Positions 36,006 through 45,904 of a stretch of 64,000 nt of DNA are shown piece after piece. The notes beneath the pieces were generated by a model, which saw only the letters and a program-made list of their open reading frames with translations, ran no database searches and was not told the DNA's origin. Each line of letters begins with the position of its first letter. Position 1 is the first letter of the stretch. The translations under genes and the position numbers were made by a program. Source of the DNA: Methanosalsum natronophilum (GTDB lineage: Archaea; Halobacteriota; Methanosarcinia; Methanosarcinales; Methanosarcinaceae); NCBI RefSeq assembly GCF_024808815.1, contig NZ_JANUCS010000007.1, forward strand, positions 42,263 to 106,262, written 5' to 3'.

Positions 36006-36881
36006 ATGGAGTTAACCCCGATTCAGAAAGATATTCTTATTGCTTTAATCAATTTACAAAGGCAGAAAAATAGAGCAATAAAAGGTGAAGAAATTGCTTA
36101 CTTGATTAGTAGAAATCCAGGAACAGTGAGAAACCAAATGCAGTCATTGAAAGTTCTTGGTCTTGTTGAAGGAGTTCCTGGTCCAAAAGGTGGCTATAAG
36201 ATAACAAGTTTAGCTTATGAAGCTTTAAACGTCACATCTGTTGATAATGAAGCAGTTGTGCCTATTTACAGGAATGAAGAGACTGTAAAGGGAGCCACTG
36301 CAGCTGAAATAAGTTTTACGACAGTTAGACACCCTGAGCTCTGTAATGGAATGATAAAGGTTTTGGGGAACATAAGAGAATTTGTTGAAGGTGATATTGT
36401 TCAAATAGGACCTACTCCTGTCAATAGATTAGTTGTAAGAGGAGAAATTGTTGGAAGAGATGATACTAAGAATGCTTTATTGTTCACCATTACAGAGATG
36501 GTATCTTTACCTAAAAAACCTGTTAAATATTATATAAAAGAAAATCCGGTTTTAGTGAGCTCAAATGCTACAATACAGGATGCTTCGAGGATCTTTGTAA
36601 AAAACAACATACATGGCGCTCCAGTTGAAGAAAAGGGTAATGTTGTGGGAGTTGTGACGTTTACTGATATTGGGAATGCACTTGCAAGTGGGAAAATATC
36701 TTTGAAAGTAAAAGAAATTATGACAAAAGATTTAATAACTATTGATGGGGAAACTCCTCTATATCAATCGGTTAAAATGTTTAATGAGCATAACGTAGGG
36801 AGACTTATTGTAACAATAGATGGAGTTCCTAAAGGTATTTTGTCTAAAGCAGATGTTCTTCATGAACTTGCGGTATATTAA
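36006..36881 (+). CDS. CBS-domain HTH transcriptional regulator
   Basis: This 291-residue regulator has an N-terminal winged helix-turn-helix (about 1-75: LTPIQKDILIALINLQRQ, then GTVRNQMQSLKVLGLVEGVPG), a central DUF/TrmB-like segment (80-165) and two CBS domains (about 180-290) ending SKADVLHEL. CBS pairs usually bind adenine nucleotides or S-adenosylmethionine, so it may sense energy charge. Target genes are unknown. It has a clear TATA box and GGTGAT ribosome site and stands alone, convergent with hisE. Confidence 0.88.
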   Translation: MELTPIQKDILIALINLQRQKNRAIKGEEIAYLISRNPGTVRNQMQSLKVLGLVEGVPGPKGGYKITSLAYEALNVTSVDNEAVVPIYRNEETVKGATAAEISFTTVRHPELCNGMIKVLGNIREFVEGDIVQIGPTPVNRLVVRGEIVGRDDTKNALLFTITEMVSLPKKPVKYYIKENPVLVSSNATIQDASRIFVKNNIHGAPVEEKGNVVGVVTFTDIGNALASGKISLKVKEIMTKDLITIDGETPLYQSVKMFNEHNVGRLIVTIDGVPKGILSKADVLHELAVY

Positions 36882-36896
36882 AATCTCAATATACCA

Positions 36897-37193
36897 TCAT
36901 TGTCTATTTTTGAGTTCATCTATTAGCTGATTTAGTTTTATATCTTTTTCAGCTAACATTATCATTAAATGAAACAATAAATCACATGATTCATATACTA
37001 TTTCATCTGTTCTTCCATTTTTTGCAGCAATGATTGTTTCAGCTGACTCCTCAACAATTTTTTCTAGAATTCGATCAAAACCTTTTTCATGGTTTAGTAA
37101 GCTGCAAACATATGAATCATTTCTAGGATTTCGTTTTCTTTCAAGGATTGTTTCATAAATATCATCTAGAACGGCTAAATCAGTTTTTTCCAT
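36897..37193 (-). CDS. hisE: Phosphoribosyl-ATP pyrophosphatase
   Basis: HisE removes pyrophosphate from phosphoribosyl-ATP, the second step of histidine synthesis. From ATG 37193 (MEKTDLAVLDDIYETILERK) it has 98 residues, the normal size, with the MazG-like motif EKIVEESAETIIAAK and DLLFHLMIML. A GGTG site five bases before this ATG makes it better than the in-frame upstream start at 37217, which would overlap the preceding gene. The aconitase-family gene lies just upstream. Confidence 0.93.
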   Translation of the reverse strand: MEKTDLAVLDDIYETILERKRNPRNDSYVCSLLNHEKGFDRILEKIVEESAETIIAAKNGRTDEIVYESCDLLFHLMIMLAEKDIKLNQLIDELKNRQ

Positions 37194-37213
37194 AAAATAC
37201 ACCATAAAAAAAA

Positions 37214-38509
37214 TCAAATCTTTCGCGGATCTGTAATTTCTCCTTTAAGTGCTGAAGCGGCAGCAGTAGCTGGTGAGCTTAAGTACACAAAAGATTCAGG
37301 ACTCCCCTCTCTACCTCTGAAGTTACGGTTAGATGTTGCTAATCCAACTTCTCCATCTCCTAAAAGGCCAAAAGATCCACCCATACATGGTCCACAACAT
37401 GCAGACTGTACAATTGCTCCAGATTCAATCAATTGCTCAATGTACCCTGCTTTTAAAGCTTTTAAATACTCAGTTTTTGAAGCTGGAATAATTAATAGCC
37501 GAGTATTTTCAGCAACCTTTTCATCACCAATAATCTTAGCAGCTACTTCAATATCCTCAAATCGGCCGTTGGTGCATGAGCCGATGAAAACTTGATCAAG
37601 CTTTGTACCTTCTACATCGGTAACATTTTTAACGTTATCTACATTATGAGGACAAGCTATTTGTGGCTCAAGCTCAGAAATATCATAGTGTCTTATGTTT
37701 GAGAAATTAGCATCCTCGTCGGATGACCAGTACTCATCTAAAGTATAATCTAGAATTCTTTCTTGTAAATATTTTTCAGTGGTTCTATCTGGCTCTATAA
37801 TCCCAGTTTTTGCTCCCATTTCAATTGCCATATTACACATAGCCATTCTTTCATTAATTGACAAGTTCTTTACAGTTTTACCCGAATATTCAGATGCCAT
37901 ATAGGTAGCGCCTTCAATACCCACTTCTCCAATTAGATGGAGTATAATATCCTTTGAATAAACATGTGTTTGGAGCTTTCCTTCTATTTCAAAACGGAAG
38001 GTCTCTGGGACTTTGAACCATAATTTACCTGAAGCAAAGACTGCACCCATATCAGTAGAACCAATTCCCGTAGAAAATGCACCTAGAGCTCCATATGAGC
38101 ACGTATGTGAATCAGACCCTACAATTAAATCTCCTGGTTTTACATGACCTTTTTCCGGCATGACTTGATGGCATATTCCTTCATATACATCATAATTTAA
38201 AATACCCTGTTCTTTAGCAAAATTCCTTAACATTATGTGATTTGATGCCGCGTTAATAGAGTCTGCCGGGACTTGATGATCAAAAACAATAACTATTTTA
38301 GATGGGTCCCATACTTTTTTTAAATCTTTGCTTTCCATAATTTCATAAAAAGCTTTAATTGCTAATGGGCCAGTTATATCATGGGTCATTGCTTTGTCAA
38401 TGTTAGCTAGAACAAAATCGCCTGCTTTAACATTCTTACCTGAAGCTTTTGAGAAAATTTTTTCAGATATTGTCATAGAATTATTGTTATTACGAGTCAT
38501 AATTATCAT
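37214..38509 (-). CDS. 3-isopropylmalate dehydratase / homoaconitase large subunit
   Basis: This aconitase-family large subunit (431 residues) hydrates and dehydrates 2-isopropylmalate or homocitrate-type substrates with a [4Fe-4S] cluster. The ligand cysteines appear in FIGSCTNGR and [10 protein letters not shown]. In methanogens such proteins act either in leucine synthesis or, as methanogen homoaconitase, in 2-oxosuberate (coenzyme B) synthesis. The two cannot be separated here, as the small subunit is not adjacent. ATG 38509 is followed by a second ATG three codons later. hisE follows after a four-base overlap at most. Confidence 0.9.
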   Translation of the reverse strand: MIIMTRNNNNSMTISEKIFSKASGKNVKAGDFVLANIDKAMTHDITGPLAIKAFYEIMESKDLKKVWDPSKIVIVFDHQVPADSINAASNHIMLRNFAKEQGILNYDVYEGICHQVMPEKGHVKPGDLIVGSDSHTCSYGALGAFSTGIGSTDMGAVFASGKLWFKVPETFRFEIEGKLQTHVYSKDIILHLIGEVGIEGATYMASEYSGKTVKNLSINERMAMCNMAIEMGAKTGIIEPDRTTEKYLQERILDYTLDEYWSSDEDANFSNIRHYDISELEPQIACPHNVDNVKNVTDVEGTKLDQVFIGSCTNGRFEDIEVAAKIIGDEKVAENTRLLIIPASKTEYLKALKAGYIEQLIESGAIVQSACCGPCMGGSFGLLGDGEVGLATSNRNFRGREGSPESFVYLSSPATAAASALKGEITDPRKI

Positions 38510-38600
38510 CGGCTTATAGTTAATATTCTAAATAAAATAGTCACTAAATAGTTCCTTTCTACTTAATTCTACTGCTATTTTTACAAGTATATAGATTTAG

Positions 38601-39365
38601 TTAATATATGTTAGTAATAAGTACTTTTTCAGAATTTAATTGAATTAAACCTTCATAAATTTTTCCGGGATTATGCACAATAAATCTAATTAATCCTTTA
38701 GAGTAGTTTTCATAGAACTTTGACTTTCCACTTTTTGACACAACACGAGTATGAAATCTTGATGCCATTAAAATGAGGTATTTTACCTCTGATATATACC
38801 TACTAATTAAATTTGAAGCTAATGAGTAACTATCTTTTAAACTAATATTATGACCAATTCCAGGGCACTTTGAATACATCATTTTTGATTTGTATATGTA
38901 AAAAGGATATGTGCTACATATAGATGGTCTAGACTTGTAAATATGGCACTTATTTTCTTTAAGAAATATACAATTACCGCTTTTGCAACGCTTTAGTATC
39001 CAACCATCTACATGAAAAAAGCCTTCCGAATCAATGCTTTTAGACATTTCATCAAATTTTTTGCTGACGCAATCAGTCAAGATATCTTCTAAATAAGGCG
39101 AAACTATCTCTTCTATATCAATTCTATAGTTTTTAGAGATAGCTTCAATCTCACTCAAAAAAAGATGTACGTAATTATCTCCGAATTTTTTTTTGCAACA
39201 TTTCCCACATTTGAGGCACCTAAATCCAATCTTTTGAAGTTGGTTAATTAGGAACCTAGTTTCAATAAGATGTGCATGCTTAAGTTCATTTGTCCAGTGT
39301 TCTATACTCGCCACTCTCAACCTTTCAATTCTTGTTTCTTCAGTTAAAATATTTGTACTCACCAT
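38601..39365 (-). CDS. YkgJ-family cysteine-cluster protein
   Basis: This 254-residue protein carries the YkgJ zinc/iron cluster CLKCGKCC near residue 54, with CIFLKENKCHIYKSRPSICSTYP (quoted as CIF...CHI...RPSICSTYP) completing the eight-cysteine type pattern about 90 residues later. The family is widespread and lacks a settled function. The C-terminal 80 residues are basic and helical. It is the next gene after the DHH phosphoesterase on the minus strand with an eleven-base gap. Confidence 0.85.
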   Translation of the reverse strand: MVSTNILTEETRIERLRVASIEHWTNELKHAHLIETRFLINQLQKIGFRCLKCGKCCKKKFGDNYVHLFLSEIEAISKNYRIDIEEIVSPYLEDILTDCVSKKFDEMSKSIDSEGFFHVDGWILKRCKSGNCIFLKENKCHIYKSRPSICSTYPFYIYKSKMMYSKCPGIGHNISLKDSYSLASNLISRYISEVKYLILMASRFHTRVVSKSGKSKFYENYSKGLIRFIVHNPGKIYEGLIQLNSEKVLITNIY

Positions 39366-39376
39366 ATATGATACTA

Positions 39377-40906
39377 TTAATTATTCTCAGTTTCTTCTAC
39401 TCCAACAACATTGAGGAATTTTTTGACAACGGATTCATTAACTAACCTTAGTAAAGTTTGTCTATCTTTAGCCGCACTAAATACTCCTAAAGGTATTTGT
39501 GCAGCAGCAGCATTTGCATGTCCTCCTGAATACTCTTGACCAAAAGCTGCTTTCATGACATCACCTAAATTGATCCTAATATCATTAGTTCGTCCAGAAA
39601 TGTAGATTTTTTCTTCAGAAACTCCAAAAACCACTGTAGTAGCTATTCCTTCTAAATTAAGTAAGTAATCCGCAGCTTGTGGCAAAGCATCTCTATCTCG
39701 CACAGATCCTACATTAGAAAGCAAATAACTCCCCAGAACTTGCCTATTATTGATAGCTTCCCCCAAGATATCCAAAGTTTCAATTGACATTGAAGGTCTT
39801 TCTAATTGATCAAGCAGTTCATGATCAGACAGTGGATACAAAAAAGATGCAGCTGAGAGATCAGAAGCATCTGTATTTCTCTTAAAGTCTTGTGTATCGG
39901 TTCTAATTCCATACAATAATGCAGTTGCAAGCTCTCTTTCTATATTAATGTTTAATTCCTGCAAATATTTTGTTAAAATAGTAGATGTAGAGCCTACATT
40001 AGGCCTTAAATCTGCATACTCCGCTTCAATTTCTATTTCTCCAGTTGGATGATGATCAATAACTATACTTATTGGTGTGTCAGGTGGTAATTGATTGTTT
40101 GAACCAGGCAATGTACAATCAACAAGTGCAATTTTGTCAAACTCATTGATATTGTAAGTATCCATTTTTTCTAGCTCTATAGCAAGTAGGTTTACAAATG
40201 CTTTATTTTCTTGATGTCCAATTTCTCCATGATAAAGTATAGTTGAATCAACATCGAAATTAGTTGCTATTTCTTTTAACGCAACAGCACTTGCTATTGC
40301 ATCAGGATCAGGATTATCATGGACTACAATAGCAAGTTTTTTGTTAGTAATCTCTTTAAACCATTTAGAAAGCCTATTCCCCCTTTTGAGCGATTCAGCT
40401 CTTTCAAGTGACCTTGCTAAAGTAGTTGCAACAATTTTTGAGGGTAGAAAAACATAATCTGCCCCAAGGTTTTCCATTTCATTTTTATTTATAATATCAG
40501 ATGCTCTTGATACACAATAAACATCAGAAGAAATAATTTTTTTTATATGCTTTAAAGCAGTTTTGTTTATTTCATTGTCGGAAGTCAGTATAAGTACTGC
40601 AGTAAGATTCTTTAAATTAATTTGATTTAAAATATCCGAGTTGTTAGCATCACCAACAATCGCTTCATAAGCTTCTTCTCTTAATGTTTCTACTTTTTGC
40701 TTATCTTTATCTATCAGCACTAGATCTTTATTTAATTCTCTAAGTTGTTTAGCAAGAGTGAATCCAATACTTCCACTACCTATAATGAGGTAAGTAGGTT
40801 TTACTCTAGCTTTTGAAGGTAATTCAGCTATTTTTGAAGGTTTTGAAAGCTTTGTTATAAAGTTCCCTCCTACTAATGTACTATGACATCTTTTGACATT
40901 AAGCAC
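39377..40906 (-). CDS. DHH phosphoesterase fused to a TrkA-N (RCK) domain
   Basis: This 509-residue fusion has an N-terminal NAD-binding TrkA-N domain (from YLIIGSGSIGFTLAKQLREL, about 40-155), then a DHH/DHHA1 phosphoesterase (about 185-500) with DNPDPDAIASA, VDCTLPG, DHHP and GGHANAAA. DHH enzymes hydrolyse cyclic dinucleotides or nanoRNA. The TrkA-N part suggests regulation by NAD or a role in ion transport. The fusion is common in Methanosarcina relatives. The GTG start at 40906 gives about 35 weakly conserved residues before the Rossmann fold. Confidence 0.85.
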   Translation of the reverse strand: MLNVKRCHSTLVGGNFITKLSKPSKIAELPSKARVKPTYLIIGSGSIGFTLAKQLRELNKDLVLIDKDKQKVETLREEAYEAIVGDANNSDILNQINLKNLTAVLILTSDNEINKTALKHIKKIISSDVYCVSRASDIINKNEMENLGADYVFLPSKIVATTLARSLERAESLKRGNRLSKWFKEITNKKLAIVVHDNPDPDAIASAVALKEIATNFDVDSTILYHGEIGHQENKAFVNLLAIELEKMDTYNINEFDKIALVDCTLPGSNNQLPPDTPISIVIDHHPTGEIEIEAEYADLRPNVGSTSTILTKYLQELNINIERELATALLYGIRTDTQDFKRNTDASDLSAASFLYPLSDHELLDQLERPSMSIETLDILGEAINNRQVLGSYLLSNVGSVRDRDALPQAADYLLNLEGIATTVVFGVSEEKIYISGRTNDIRINLGDVMKAAFGQEYSGGHANAAAAQIPLGVFSAAKDRQTLLRLVNESVVKKFLNVVGVEETENN

Positions 40907-41004
40907 TTTTCGGTTAAAATACAGACAAATTAAGTAAACCTTGGGATATATATTTGATAACCTTTAATAAGATTACCTTTTAACTGTATTTTAGTGATGT
41001 ATTT

Positions 41005-42480
41005 ATGGAATATATTAGCTCTACAAGAATGAAAGTAATAGATTCAAACTGCGAATATTTAGGACTTACGAGTTTACAGCTAATGGAAAATGCAGGAGCT
41101 TCTGTAGCAAGAGAGATAAAATCACTTTTTACTGGTGGTAAAGTAACTTTTATAGCAGGCAAAGGCAATAATGGTGGTGATGCATTTGTAGCTGCTCGGC
41201 ATTTAGCATACTATGATAGCTTTGATGTTCATGTTTTATTGATAGGTAAAAAACATTCAATCAAAACGGATGAAGCTATCAAGAACTTTGAACTTTTAAA
41301 ATATTGTAACATAAAGGTAAGTGAAATCTTCGACTCATCAAGCGTGGAATTCAGAGAATCTATTAAAGATACAGATATAATAGTAGATGGAATTTTAGGT
41401 ACTGGATTTCAAGGTGATATAAAGCAACCTGAGTCTAGTCTGATTGATACCATTAATTCTAGTGGAAAGTTCATTATATCCATAGATTCACCCTCTGGAC
41501 TGAATGTTGATGAGACAAATGTTAAAAAAGCCATTAATGCTAACAAAACGTTTACATTTCATAAACTAAAAAAAAGCTACAAAGACCCATCAGTTAAAAA
41601 ATTCACTGGCGACATAAAAGTCATAAATTTAGGCATATGTACTGATGCAGAAAAATATGTAGGAAAAGGAAACTTTAAGTCACTTAGTTTGCCAAGAAAA
41701 GACAACCATAAAGGTGACGCAGGTAAAATACTTATTGTCGGGGGAGGTGACTATTTTGGAGCCCCATCTTTAGCTGCACTTGGTGCACTAAGAACAGGGG
41801 CCGATATTGTGACCATTGCACTACCAAAAAAAATAAAAAATATTGTAGCTACATATTCGCCTAATTTTATTATAAAAGATTTAAGAGGAGATTTTTTGAC
41901 ACTTGATGATGTTCCTTTTATAGTAGAATTGATGTCTTATCATGACGTAATTATCATAGGAAATGGGCTAGGAAAATCGGAAGAAATAATAGAATCAGTT
42001 TATAGGATAATAATGCAGTCAAAAAAAGCGGTAGTTGATGCTGATGGCATTGATTCATTAAAAGAGAAAGTTTTAACCAAATCTGATATTATAATAACTC
42101 CTCATGCAAATGAATTCTACCGACTTTCAGGAAAACAAGTGTCCAAAGATGTAGCATATAACTGTGATATTGTATCAAAATTTTCAAAGGATAATGATTT
42201 AACCACTTTATTAAAAGGACCCACTGATATAATATCAGATGGTAATCAACTTTTCTTAAATAGAACTGGTAATCAAGGAATGACTGTTGGTGGTACGGGG
42301 GATGTTTTAGCTGGAATCGTAGGTAGCTTGTTTGCCAATAATTCAGCAATAGATGCTTCTTCCTGTGGAGCATTTATATGTGGTTCTGCAGGAGACTTGG
42401 CCTTCAAAGAAAAAAAATATGGACTTCTTGCAACTGATATTATTGAAAACATCCCAATTGTGCTTAAATCTATGGACTAA
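41005..42480 (+). CDS. nnr: Bifunctional NAD(P)H-hydrate epimerase / dehydratase
   Basis: This 491-residue enzyme repairs hydrated NAD(P)H. The N-terminal epimerase domain (about 1-215) has GGKVTFIAGKGNNGGDAFVAARHL (in short GKGNNGGDAFVAARHL), VDGILGTGF and DSPSGLN. The C-terminal ADP-dependent dehydratase (about 225-491) has DNHKGDAGKILIVGG, DADGIDSL, TPHANEF, and GNQGMTVGGTGDVLAG. It has the normal bifunctional length. It is followed 27 bases later by moaC. Confidence 0.93.
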   Translation: MEYISSTRMKVIDSNCEYLGLTSLQLMENAGASVAREIKSLFTGGKVTFIAGKGNNGGDAFVAARHLAYYDSFDVHVLLIGKKHSIKTDEAIKNFELLKYCNIKVSEIFDSSSVEFRESIKDTDIIVDGILGTGFQGDIKQPESSLIDTINSSGKFIISIDSPSGLNVDETNVKKAINANKTFTFHKLKKSYKDPSVKKFTGDIKVINLGICTDAEKYVGKGNFKSLSLPRKDNHKGDAGKILIVGGGDYFGAPSLAALGALRTGADIVTIALPKKIKNIVATYSPNFIIKDLRGDFLTLDDVPFIVELMSYHDVIIIGNGLGKSEEIIESVYRIIMQSKKAVVDADGIDSLKEKVLTKSDIIITPHANEFYRLSGKQVSKDVAYNCDIVSKFSKDNDLTTLLKGPTDIISDGNQLFLNRTGNQGMTVGGTGDVLAGIVGSLFANNSAIDASSCGAFICGSAGDLAFKEKKYGLLATDIIENIPIVLKSMD

Positions 42481-42507
42481 TAAATGAAATTATAGGGCTG
42501 TGATATA

Positions 42508-42981
42508 ATGGGTGAAAAATTTACACATATTAAAGAAGGAAAAGCAAACATGGTTGATATAACTGATAAAAAACCAGTTCATAGAAAAGCCGTCTCGACA
42601 GGATCAATTTATTTATCACATAAAACCCTTAGTGAAATTAAAAATAAAAAAGTTGAAAAAGGTGATGTTTTTTCAGTTGCTAGGATAGCATCTATTTTAG
42701 CTATAAAAAAAACATTCAATCTTATACCAATGTGCCATCAAATTGAAATAACTTCAATTGATGTAGACTTTTCAATAAAAGACACATATATAATGGCAAC
42801 TGTTATTGTTAAATCTACAGGTAAAACAGGTGTTGAGATGGAAGCTCTAACTGGCGTTTCAATTGCCTTATTAACTATTTGGGATATGGTTAAATCTATA
42901 GAAAAAGATAGTAAAGGAAATTACCCTAATACCGAAATAAATGGAATTAAAGTAGAAGAAAAGATAAAAGAATCTTTTTAA
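42508..42981 (+). CDS. moaC: Cyclic pyranopterin monophosphate synthase
   Basis: MoaC forms cyclic pyranopterin monophosphate in molybdopterin/tungstopterin synthesis, needed for formylmethanofuran dehydrogenase and formate dehydrogenase. The 157 residues begin FTHIKEGKANMVDITDK and contain the motif LIPMCHQIEITSIDVDF and MEALTGVSIALLTIWDM. Catalytic residues K and D of the family appear present. It precedes prs by about 40 bases. Confidence 0.95.
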   Translation: MGEKFTHIKEGKANMVDITDKKPVHRKAVSTGSIYLSHKTLSEIKNKKVEKGDVFSVARIASILAIKKTFNLIPMCHQIEITSIDVDFSIKDTYIMATVIVKSTGKTGVEMEALTGVSIALLTIWDMVKSIEKDSKGNYPNTEINGIKVEEKIKESF

Positions 42982-43023
42982 AAAGATAGTACGATCAAAG
43001 GTAAAATAAAAGAGGGATAAATA

Positions 43024-43866
43024 TTGCAAATAATTGGAGGTCCTGCTTCACAAATGCTTGCTTCTAGAATAGCAAGAGAGTTAAATGTAAATGTATCACT
43101 ATGTGAATTTACTAAATTCCCAGATGGTGAGTTATATACACGTATTGTGGATGATATAGCAGAAGAAGTAACCATAATTCAAAGCATTGTGAAAGATTCA
43201 GATTTAATTAACCTTTTACAGCTAATAGACTCCTGTGAAAGCTCAAAGAGGATTAATGTAGTTATTCCATATATGGGGTATTCTCGCCAAGATAAAAGAT
43301 TTAAACACGGGGAGCCAATTAGCTCACGGGCAATTGCAAATACTATAAACGCTGACTGTGTTTTTACTGTAAATATTCATGAAAAAAGTACACTTGATTA
43401 CTTTAGCTGCAAAGCAATTGATATTGATGCATCATCACTAATTGGGGATAAGATAGTATCACTTGATCTAGAAAAACCTTTACTAATTGCGCCGGACGAA
43501 GGGGCTTTAGAGTTAGCAAAAAAAGTATCTGAATATATAGATGTTGAATTTGATTATTTAGAAAAAACTAGAATCAGTGGTGATAAAGTTACTATTAAGA
43601 CTAAAAAAATAGATGTAACAGGAAGAGATATTATTTTGATTGATGATATGATTTCTACTGGAGGCACGATGGCGGAATCAATCAGAATTCTTAGTGAACA
43701 ACGTGCAAATGATGTTTATTTAATGTGTATTCATCCTGTACTTGCCAAAAACGCTGTATTAAGGCTATTTAATGCGGGTGTAAAAGATATTTTTGCAACT
43801 GACTCAATAGAATCTGCCCAAAGTTCTATAAGTTTATCTCCAATACTTTCAAACTATATTTTGTAG
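43024..43866 (+). CDS. prs: Ribose-phosphate pyrophosphokinase
   Basis: PRPP synthetase uses ATP and ribose-5-phosphate to make PRPP for purine, pyrimidine and histidine synthesis. The 280 residues fit the short archaeal form. KFPDGELYTRI is the substrate region, then GYSRQDKRF, and DDMISTGGTM is the PRPP-binding signature near residue 205. The start is TTG at 43024. The stop codon is TAG. Confidence 0.94.
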   Translation: MQIIGGPASQMLASRIARELNVNVSLCEFTKFPDGELYTRIVDDIAEEVTIIQSIVKDSDLINLLQLIDSCESSKRINVVIPYMGYSRQDKRFKHGEPISSRAIANTINADCVFTVNIHEKSTLDYFSCKAIDIDASSLIGDKIVSLDLEKPLLIAPDEGALELAKKVSEYIDVEFDYLEKTRISGDKVTIKTKKIDVTGRDIILIDDMISTGGTMAESIRILSEQRANDVYLMCIHPVLAKNAVLRLFNAGVKDIFATDSIESAQSSISLSPILSNYIL

Positions 43867-43931
43867 AATGACTTTACTTGAGATGTAACTGGCGTAATCT
43901 ATATGAAAGACTAGAGGTGATGATAGTATAT

Positions 43932-44324
43932 ATGCCAATACCTGATAAATGTCCACTAGATAACATATCCGAATGCAAGAAAAAAAAATGTCATCTATTT
44001 CATGTTGATTGGAGATCAGGAGATGAAAATTGCTCTATAGGGTATAGCTATACACATAAAGTTCTAAGCCCAAAAAAGAATTTAGTAACTGATACTTATG
44101 CAGAAAAGATAAAAGGTAAAAAAAAAGAAAATCAAATAGAAAGTGTTTACTCTATAAATAAGGAGAAAGACCTCAAAAACTCAAGTGAAATTCCAATATC
44201 TTTAGATAAAAATGAAACCCTTACTAAAAAAGGTAATAATAAAAAAGCAAATATTGAGGATATTATGGAATTAGACTTGCCTGAAAATTATGAAGATAAA
44301 TTTTGGGATGGGAAAACTAACTGA
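43932..44324 (+). CDS. Hypothetical Cys/Lys-rich small protein
   Basis: I do not recognise this protein of about 130 residues. It starts MPIPDKCPLDNISECKKKKC with three cysteines in the first 20 residues and a fourth (NCSIGYSY) soon after, so a small metal-binding knuckle is plausible. The remainder is lysine-rich, low-complexity and probably disordered, ending with acidic LPENYEDKFWDGKTN. ATG 43932 has a good GAGGTGA about eleven bases upstream. It is followed immediately by the endonuclease III gene. Confidence 0.6.
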   Translation: MPIPDKCPLDNISECKKKKCHLFHVDWRSGDENCSIGYSYTHKVLSPKKNLVTDTYAEKIKGKKKENQIESVYSINKEKDLKNSSEIPISLDKNETLTKKGNNKKANIEDIMELDLPENYEDKFWDGKTN

Positions 44325-44329
44325 TTAAA

Positions 44330-44941
44330 ATGAAGTCGTGTGACTTAAAAGATGTTTTTCATAAATTGTTAAATGAATTTGGTCCGCAGGGTTGGTGGCC
44401 TGCACATTCAAAATTTGAAATTGTTATTGGTGCGATTCTGACTCAACAAACAAAGTGGACTAATGTAGAAAAGGCCATAGCTCAACTTAAAGCACTTGGG
44501 TTATTAGATTGCAAAAAGCTTTCAAAAGCTAATATTCAAGAAATTGAAGAGATTATATATTGCTGTGGATTTTATCGTCAAAAAGCATATAGATTGAAAA
44601 AAGCTGCTGAATATTTTGATCAAAGAAATGGTGATATTTTCAAACAAAATATATATGATTTGAGAAGAGAACTTTTATCTTTAGAAGGCATAGGAGAAGA
44701 AACTGCCGACTCCATAATTTTATATGCTGCGGAAAAACCCAAGTTCGTGATCGATGCATATACTAAAAGAATGTTATCATGTATGGGTATCGAAGGGGAC
44801 TACAACTACTTACAGTTATTGTTTGAAGATTCATTACCAACAGATGTAGAAATTTATAAAGAATACCATGCGCTAATAGTTAGATTTGGTAAAGAGTACT
44901 GTACAAGAAAAAGATGTAATGAGTGCATGGTAAAAAACTAA
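44330..44941 (+). CDS. Endonuclease III-like DNA glycosylase (HhH-GPD, COG2231 type)
   Basis: This 203-residue HhH-GPD protein should excise damaged bases. The core includes ILTQQTKWTNVEKAI, the hairpin LEGIGEETADSI and VIDAYTKR with the catalytic Asp. Glu replaces the lysine of bifunctional endonuclease III in the hairpin. The C-terminal iron-sulfur segment has only three cysteines (YC-x4-C-x2-C), and the protein ends four residues later. The usual fourth cysteine is missing. The gene overlaps nothing and ends before a 208-base intergenic gap. Confidence 0.85.
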   Translation: MKSCDLKDVFHKLLNEFGPQGWWPAHSKFEIVIGAILTQQTKWTNVEKAIAQLKALGLLDCKKLSKANIQEIEEIIYCCGFYRQKAYRLKKAAEYFDQRNGDIFKQNIYDLRRELLSLEGIGEETADSIILYAAEKPKFVIDAYTKRMLSCMGIEGDYNYLQLLFEDSLPTDVEIYKEYHALIVRFGKEYCTRKRCNECMVKN

Positions 44942-45149
44942 TTTAATTAAATTTACGCAAAGGAATCTCTTGGAAATAGTCATAAAAATATATTCTTAAA
45001 TTCTATAAATCAAGTCAACTTATTGAGAAATACTTATTCTATTTATGTTTTTAAGTAGCACTTTTGTATTTATTTTTTATTTCACTCTGATATTTGCTTT
45101 TGACCTTAAGTTTTGATAGAAGCACACTAAATCGATAAATAACAGTAAA

Positions 45150-45698
45150 TCAAGTTACAAAAACAAGGGCAGCTATTACTGTTGTCCACTTTCCATTTTG
45201 ATCCCCTTTAGATGCTTGGCATATATGGCTAGTATCAATTATATGTCCACTAGCTTTATACACGTGCTCTCTTTCATGCCAGGCAGAATCGATATTAAAT
45301 TCAATACCGAAAGTAGTTGCTAACATTGTTGCTGCAAGATCTTCTGCATAAATACCTGCTGTTTTTTCATCTTCTCCAAATGAATAATGTTCAGATATGT
45401 ATCCATAATTATTCTCGTTTACTGGAATTGCATTTCCGATGGCAGCTGCTAAAGTTCTATATGGCTCATTAGTTTCACATTTTGCAAGAACACAATGAAC
45501 AATTTCTCCAGGCTCTAATTCTTTAATTCCTTGTTCTTTAGGGATTATTTTACAATTAGGTGGCAAAATACTGGAAACACTAACAAGGTTATATTTTTCA
45601 ATACCTGCATCTCTTAAAGCAAGCTCAAAAGACGCTAACTTGTCATTATGCACTCCAAGTCCTTTTGTTAAAAAAGCTTTCTTTGGAACCATAGTCAT
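45150..45698 (-). CDS. pdaD: Pyruvoyl-dependent arginine decarboxylase
   Basis: This protein (182 residues) decarboxylates arginine to agmatine, the first step of archaeal polyamine synthesis. It cleaves itself to form a pyruvoyl group at the Ser-Ser bond in VSVSSILPP near residue 43. The archaeal PvlArgDC fold signature GNAIPVNENNYGYISEHY (short form) follows in the alpha chain region. The start is ATG with TMVPKKAF. A later speB homologue in this window could use its product. Confidence 0.94.
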   Translation of the reverse strand: MTMVPKKAFLTKGLGVHNDKLASFELALRDAGIEKYNLVSVSSILPPNCKIIPKEQGIKELEPGEIVHCVLAKCETNEPYRTLAAAIGNAIPVNENNYGYISEHYSFGEDEKTAGIYAEDLAATMLATTFGIEFNIDSAWHEREHVYKASGHIIDTSHICQASKGDQNGKWTTVIAALVFVT

Positions 45699-45904
45699 TA
45701 CATAAACTCTAATATGAATTAAATAGTTTGCTTTCTTATTTCATTTGATTAGAATTAAGTCATATATGGTATGTAAAAGCTAAGAATAAATCCAAATATG
45801 TTTTTTGCATTAGATAAATATATTAAATGCTTAATTTATGTGAATTAAAGACTGAGATATGAATTTAAATTTATTCAATTATTTTGTACGATAAGGTGAA
45901 ATAA

